Shown here: positions 58,084 to 64,000 of the stretch, in pieces
How the letters are laid out: the number at the start of each line of letters is the position of its first letter
Position numbering within the stretch: the stretch's first letter is position 1
DNA from: Luzula sylvatica
Taxonomy: Eukaryota > Streptophyta > Magnoliopsida > Poales > Juncaceae
Reading direction: 5' to 3'
Length of the DNA: 64,000 nt
Assembly (NCBI GenBank): GCA_946800325.1
Contig: OX326959.1
Location: 47,553,566-47,617,565 of the forward strand
Notes under the pieces: generated by a model
What the model was told of the DNA's origin: nothing
Seen by the model: the letters and a program-made list of their open reading frames with translations, nothing else
Databases searched by the model: none
Program-made: the position numbers and the translations under genes

Positions 58084-59156
58084 CTCTCTCTCTCTCTCTC
58101 TCTCTCTTCCTTGAAGCAAGCTAATGTTAGGGTTTAGTAAATCTGTCGGGTCGTATCGGACTGGGTTAAATCCGGTTGGGTTCGAGTCCGATCAAATTAG
58201 ATAATTAGTGCAATGCAAATATACGAAATTATGAGGGTACGTATGTGTAGGTATAAAAGTAATATCTGATAAAATAATAATTGAACAAGTCAAGTATCTG
58301 CAGGGGTGTCAATGGAAACCGATATAGTCCGAACCGATCCGAATCGTATTTGAAAATAATCAGAACGAAAATATATTCGGATCCGAACATATTCGAATAA
58401 TCGTGTCCGTTTTTATGAGTGTAATTTTGAATCTAAAAATTAATTTTTTTGTGATTCAGATACTATCCGAACCCGAATAAAATTTATAAACACATATTCA
58501 TTTTGTTAAAATCATAATTTCATTCTTAGTAATACTCAACAAACAATAATTCTGTTTTAATTAATCAATAACTTAAGTCCACTTAATAGATAATGCTAAA
58601 TTTCATTTCATAATAATATCTAATAAAAAATAATTTTATTTCATTTTTCCATAACACACCTACATACTATTCTTTCTCCAAATTTATTTCTTTTTTTCTC
58701 TCACTTTATACTAATTTACAATTTAATATTTATTTTATACATTATTTATTTAAATTAAAAGATAATCAAGATTCGAGTAAAAAAACACTATATTATTACT
58801 TGATAGTATTCATTTTAATAACTGAATATGACCCGTATTCTAAAATATTGAATCGTTTTTGTATCAGGATAGTTTCATATCTGAAAAAAATATGGGTTTG
58901 GATTTGGTATGACCGCAATCTGGACATCCCTAGGTGCCTAGGTGTATGTATGATATTTAGGGTTATTTGCAGGACTTTAATTTTATATCTCAAAAGTTTG
59001 AAGGTTTATTTGTGAAATAAAAGTCAAAACAAATTACATATAACTCATGTTCCAGCTTGCTTAAATCTCTAATTATTTGCAAATCGGTCTTAATTTTTAA
59101 ACAAATCAAGGATATTATTCGCAACAATGTTTTCTTGTTTTTGATAATAAATTTTT
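58084..59156. other. Intergenic with an hAT-like repeat
   Basis: A segment from about 58301 (CAGGGGTGTCAATGG) to about 58933 (inverted CTAGGGATGTCCAG) has weakly matching inverted ends and repeated CCGAACC/ATCCGAA words. No target duplication could be read. Otherwise A+T-rich, no gene. Confidence 0.45.
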
Positions 59157-59280
59157 TTGATAATAAATGGAGAGAATTTATATATTCTTCATTCATTCGA
59201 TGTCAATAAGAATTAAACTCACAATCTCTCACAACATATGATATTTTTGTATTTCACACTAAACCAACAAGACTATTGAC
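59157..59280 (-). mobile_element. tRNA-derived SINE
   Basis: Minus-strand match to the family: GTCAATAGTCTTGTTGGTTTAG, GTGTGAAATAC and a GAGAGATTGTGAGTTTAAT box B-like end, followed by GACATCGAATGAATG. Target duplication not resolved. Confidence 0.75.
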
Positions 59281-59732
59281 AAAAATATTTCCTTATTGTC
59301 AAATCAATATAATTTGTGCCTCACCGACCTAATACCATAAGGTGCTATGATCAATTTTTTGTATTTTTTTTTTTTTAAATTACCTCTTTAGTATTCTAGT
59401 ATTTTTATGTTCATGAGAAAATTATATGCTGCAAATATTAGGGAGGATAATTTTGAATGAACTTCGATCAGGAGAGCACACAATGTGGTGAAGAAGATTC
59501 GCAATGGTTTGGTTCTTGGCATAGTGGCTGACGGGATGTGTACGATAAATCGTTGGAATCAGCAGAGGAAGTTCATGAATTCTAAAATATGCTCGAGAAG
59601 GATATTCAATTTTCATTGATTTTTATGTAATTTATATCTAGTTGTGCGTATATATTGTATTCAATAGGGTTTAAAATTCTTTGATGTTCAAAATCACAGT
59701 GTAGTGTTTTATACATTTTGTTTTTCATTGTT

Positions 59733-59862
59733 TTTTTTATAATAAATGGAGAAAACTCATATATCCTCCATCCATTGATGTCAATGGAGATCAAACACAC
59801 AACCTCTCACAATACATGTTTTTTATGTCTTACACTCAACCAACTAGGATATTGATCTATTG
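59733..59862 (-). mobile_element. tRNA-derived SINE with 18-bp duplication
   Basis: Minus-strand SINE (TAGTTGGTTGAGTGTAAGAC ... TTTGATCTCCATTGACATC) flanked by a perfect 18-bp duplication ATTTTGTTTTTCATTGTT (59715-59732 and 59863-59880). Confidence 0.92.
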
Positions 59863-59880
59863 ATTTTGTTTTTCATTGTT

Positions 59881-61392
59881 AAGATTTCTTTTTCTAAATT
59901 TCTGAACAAATACATGAATTTAGCGACTTGGAACGACTAACGAGTCTTCGACTACCAATAAGAAAGATAGCCAACCAGTTGCTAGTCGAGTCTCGGTTCA
60001 TAACGGGAAGTGTTGAGGGTTGAAATGAGAGGCTTGGGTAGAGCCATCCGTGATGGCTATTTTTCAATTACGATGTTTTGGAATCCATTAAATACATTTT
60101 TAAACACACCTATTATGAATTTTTGCAATTGTCAACTTTGTTTAATTGTCGAGACCATAAAATAAAACAAAACAACAAATATTATGCCACTTTTTTTTAT
60201 TAAAAATTAATAAGAAATTGTAAGTACAAGTTTTGGAATTAAAATAAATAAAAAGAAGTTCAATTGTTATGATCATCCTTAATTTGTCATACGTTTTCCC
60301 TAAACAAGTAAATATAATTAGTTTCGTTTTTTCCTTTTAGGATTCATAATTAATATCACGAACACTCGTGCAGATACATATCTCGACAGTTTGATGCAAA
60401 ATTTATTAATGTTTGAGTTCTTATATTTAATTTGAAAGAGTTCAAAAATGAATTTACTGTCATACCAATTTCTGTAATGATCGGTGACATATCTTATTTC
60501 TTGGGGGAGGGGAGGAACGGGGCAAATGAAACACTGATTCTGAAATTGAACTTCACATTTTTTGGAAGGGACGAACAATAAAATTTAATTGTTATACTAA
60601 TAACATATACGGAATCACTAGCTCCTAGTATATATTGTTCGGCAAAAAAATTGTAGGATGACGCCGCCCTATCAAAATATGTCATTGTCGGCGACCTAAT
60701 TAACCGCTCTTCATTATCTATCACTAGGAGCATACTCGCGCTACGCAACGAGAATATTAATGATATTTTTCATTGTAACACAAAATACATATAAAATATT
60801 GATAATATCATTTCATAATAAAATTATTTTAACTAATTTGTCTATGATTATGTATATGTTTTACAATTATTTTACATTATGATGAAAAAAGTTTCATTTT
60901 TTTAATCCAATAATAACATTTTATATTAATGTTATTATACAATTAATAACATATAAGGTAATAACATGATTTTACAAAAAAAATAAAAATAATAACAGCA
61001 AATATTATATCATGGTTGTTCACAATATTTCGTACAATATCAAATATAAAATTAATGAATCATACGACATATGATAATAACATATCATTAATTATATAGT
61101 ACTAACAATTTGATATTGATTAAAAATGCAATGAAAATTATAAATAATAGATCAAACTCAATAGTGAAAGTAATGTAATAAATAATATAAAAAATAATTT
61201 AGCATGAACATAAATAATTTTATTTCATATGAGTTTTTAAAATTTTATATTTCAAAAATAACATTATTATATTACTTGATAAGTGTTCACAAATTAGTTC
61301 GATGGATAAACTTTTTTAATTTCTATTATTTTTCAAAATGATTGATATTAAATTTGTTTGATCATAATTTCTAAAAACAAATATTAATATTT
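59881..61392. other. Intergenic, A+T-rich
   Basis: Apart from the element copy at 60482-60700, I see only A+T-rich sequence with no gene, RNA or clear terminal repeats. Confidence 0.5.
60482..60700 (+). mobile_element. Second copy of the small hAT-like family of 26908-27149
   Basis: CGGTGACATAT, GGGGGAGGGGAGGAACGGGG and CACTGATTCTGAAATTG line up with the inverted 26908-27149 sequence (CAGTGACGGAT, GGGGGAAGGGGAGAGGGG, GACTGATTCTGAAATTA). Boundaries approximate. Confidence 0.55.
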
Positions 61393-61832
61393 AAAATTCG
61401 ATTATGTAAATAAATAATTAAAATTTAATTTTGTAAAAATGCACTTTTTGCATTGCATTTTTTACATTCGACTTTTACAAATTAAAATTATGGAAAATGG
61501 TAGGTATGTATTATGTTAATATGGATGTGGGATAAAGAGAAAACTAAAACGAATATATCTGATGAATTTTTAAAATGAAAATTCTAAAAATACTACTACT
61601 ATGTGTTGTATGAAAATTCTATTATGTAAATAAATAATTAAAATTTTATTTTGTAAAAATGCACTTTTTGCATTGCATTTTTTACATTCTATTTTTACAA
61701 ATTAAAATTATGGAAAATGATATGTATGAATTATGTTAATATGAATGTCAAAATAAAGAGAAAACCAAAACGGATATATTTGATGAATTTTTAAAATGAA
61801 AATTCTAAAAATACTACTATGTGTTGTATATT
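61393..61832. repeat. 220-bp tandem duplication
   Basis: Two units beginning AAAATTCGATTATGTAAATA (61393) and AAAATTCTATTATGTAAATA (61613), about 90-95 percent identical by eye across the unit. Non-coding. Confidence 0.88.
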
Positions 61833-63297
61833 TATAATATCACATATTAAGTTATTAGTATTAAATATATAAATTTTTCATCTTCCATTGCATTCACATT
61901 TGATCATGTAATCTTATGTGAAATGATAAACAATTGAATAAACTTAGTTTAACATAAGCCTAACCAATAATAATAGTCCACATCATTACTATATGATGAT
62001 GTGACTTTCTAAAAATCCTTAAAACATAGTGTAAAATAATTAGGAATACTTAAATGGCTACAAAGAAAAAATATTTATAAAAAAATCAATGATTAATCAA
62101 TGGTCAAAATTTTGCCACATATCATAATTTAATAGCTAAAAATTTTTGATGAAAAAGTGATGATGTGACACAAGAAAATTGTACAAAGTTGGATAAAAAA
62201 TAAGGATGGTGGTAAATTTTCCCTTACCGTGAAATTGTGATCTTATTATAAAACATAGTGATTGTATTTCTGGAATTCTTCAATAATCTAACTTGACAAA
62301 TATGCTCAGTTTTCGCCGACATCTTAATATTCTAAATTAACTACATTATTCTGCATCTATTTTTTTCCTTCTAGTTTGGTGTATATTTCCTAAGTGCAAC
62401 TATCACAACAAATATACGAGTATCTAGTTATATGCGTCCATATCATAGTAAATACATGAACACAACATACATTTAGTATTATGAGGTTTACATATGATAG
62501 AACAGTCACGCATTTCGTCCTCATTTTATTTGTTGTATTGTTCTCAGATTATTCATTTCAGAGATAAAATTTAGGGTAAAACTTAAAAGTTATAACAACC
62601 TATATGCACCAATGTTTAACACGCCCCTCAGAAGTCAGAAATCATAAACTAAAAAAAAAGAGTTCATAAACAAATGATTTGGTCAGTGAATAAAAATCTA
62701 AAAATATATTTTCTTATAATTATAATAAAATTATGGTAAAATAATATATCGTTAAATCAAGCATGCATGATATTTAGGATTATTTGCGAAAGGATTTTCG
62801 TTTCATACAATTCTCAATCTTGAAATCAGAGACACGATGAAGACATTAATGACACGAACACAATCCATATAATGTTTCATCCGTCAAGTACGTTCAATAT
62901 ATGAAGACTTTCATATATTCGTGTTATTAAATGATAATCGTTTATCAACGTTGGTAGAACTATAACGAATTTCTAATCATCATGATATTTTTATTATGTA
63001 TATTAATGTTCCTGCTAATATTCAAGGTATGTGAATATTTTAGAGTTTAATATTTACTATCACTTAAAATTATGAGGTTTAAAATCAAGTGCATCATCTT
63101 GAACACTTTTAAATATAAATATTAGAATTTATGGAACAAGACGTAAATAACATCCAATTCGTATATATAACATATGATAATTTTTAGAACACAAATGAAG
63201 TAGGATTTTACTGTCATACTAATTTCTCCCAGTTTTTTTGCTCAATGATCCTCTTAATCGCTTCTCAATGGCATGTTTGATTTGAGGGATTGTGATA

Positions 63298-63337
63298 TAC
63301 ATGGATAGTGAAATACATGTATTTCACTATCCATGTA
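63298..63337. repeat. Perfect 40-bp palindrome
   Basis: TACATGGATAGTGAAATACA followed by its exact reverse complement, with no spacer. It sits in a region with GTTTGATTT words on both sides (63276-63410), possibly a small MITE. Confidence 0.9.
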
Positions 63338-63429
63338 TTTGGTAATCCATGTGAGTTGTTTGATTTGTTGTATTTTGAAATCATGTATATGAAATCCTTT
63401 GTTTGATTTTTGGTGCAAAATACGGGATT

Positions 63430-63567
63430 TTAATATTTTAATATCTAATCCCTTATTATATTATATTGTTTTATATCATATTATATTATACTGTATTATA
63501 TCATATTATATTATACTATATTGTTTTATATTATATTATATGATATGATATGATATTATATTATATC
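63430..63567. repeat. TATAT-rich low-complexity repeat
   Basis: Units of the kind TATTATATCATATTATATTA continue to the LTR start. Confidence 0.85.
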
Positions 63568-64000
63568 TGTTGGTTAATTTTAACCTAGAGGGGGGGTGAA
63601 TAGGTAATCCTAATCTACAATTTTCGATTTGGTGTACCAATTTTCAATGTTGCGGAAGCTTAAAATGATAGACGTAAATAAATGCAAATACCAAAGAGAT
63701 GAACACACGATGTTTGTTACGGAGTTCGGTAGGTGGTTGCTTTGAAGCTTTAACTCACCCGTTACTTGCTTAATCGACCGATTCGATTAGTGGCAAGTAC
63801 CTACGTCTCCGGGAAGGCCTTGTGCCGTTTCGGCGTTCGATTGAATTCCAACTCACTCGTATAAGGTTTTGCCTAGATCGATTTACACGTTTTCTATCGA
63901 TCTATGGCGGGCTTTACACTTCAAGAATTAGCCTATTACACGTTTCTAATACGAACTACAACGTGATCGGTCACGTGAGTTGGGAATCGTATAGAAGGGA
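63568..64000 (+). mobile_element. Start of a further LTR-type repeat, cut by the window end
   Basis: TGTTGGTTAATTTTAACCTAGAGGGGGGGTGAATAGG has the form of a plant LTR 5' end. The following 400 bp are markedly richer in G+C than the DNA before it. No internal region is reached. Left target bases would be the TATATC before TG; the other end is outside. Confidence 0.6.

Noticed and set aside
58301..58940. Complete hAT element
   Set aside because: Ends resemble each other only weakly and no 8-bp duplication could be read, so it is mentioned only within the intergenic entry.

Overview
This window is nuclear DNA from a flowering plant, most likely a eudicot. The evidence is spliced genes with GT-AG introns, an A+T-rich intergenic background, a plastid-targeted lipoamide dehydrogenase, a plant-type vacuolar H+-pyrophosphatase, and dense plant transposons (Copia, Helitron, Mutator-like, hAT, tRNA-derived SINE). 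The species cannot be named from the sequence alone.

Layout. Positions 1-15027 are two copies of one decayed Copia-like LTR retrotransposon family, one inserted inside the other. The inner copy (1637-10219) is complete, with two 1093-bp LTRs, a primer binding site, a polypurine tract and a perfect 5-bp target duplication (CCGAT). The outer copy begins before the window and ends at 15027. Both carry the same wrecked pol, so they moved with help in trans. Next, on the minus strand, is a different Copia element (about 15028-21800) whose 1316-codon gag-pol frame is broken by only two in-frame stop codons. The leaders of these elements hold short hairpins whose loop is repeated word for word while the stems differ, which is the most unusual signal here. 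A non-autonomous Helitron full of a roughly 20-bp minisatellite follows (21983 to about 23720).

From about 23757 to 33205 there is a tandem segmental duplication. Each unit carries one intronless MATH-MATH-BTB gene plus the 3' end of the neighbouring lipoamide dehydrogenase gene. Unit 1 (23757-28855) later took an hAT-like insertion and two Mutator-like insertions, one landing in the target duplication of the other. Unit 2 (29528-33205) took a SINE. Each unit preserves the empty sites of the other's insertions, so insertion points can be read to the base.

From 33004 to 58083 is a gene-rich segment: plastidial lipoamide dehydrogenase (minus, 15 exons, 567 aa), divergent from mitochondrial complex I subunit NDUFB8 (plus, 4 exons, 124 aa); PP4 regulatory subunit 3/SMEK (plus, 24 exons, 878 aa), convergent with a type I vacuolar H+-pyrophosphatase (minus, 10 exons, 766 aa); an unidentified mitochondrial membrane protein (minus, 224 aa); a B12D/NDUFA4-like protein (minus, 3 exons, 92 aa); and HYPK (minus, 4 exons, 120 aa). 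Exon boundaries were read by eye from splice sites and frame continuity; every junction below keeps the reading frame. From 58084 to the end I see no gene, only SINEs, small DNA transposons, tandem duplications and the start of another LTR element at 63568.

The genes are housekeeping and mostly serve energy metabolism (plastid pyruvate dehydrogenase E3, complex I, vacuolar proton pumping, a mitochondrial B12D protein) or protein quality and signalling (CUL3 adaptors, PP4, NatA-associated HYPK). Apart from the shared LPD/NDUFB8 promoter interval they look like independent neighbours.
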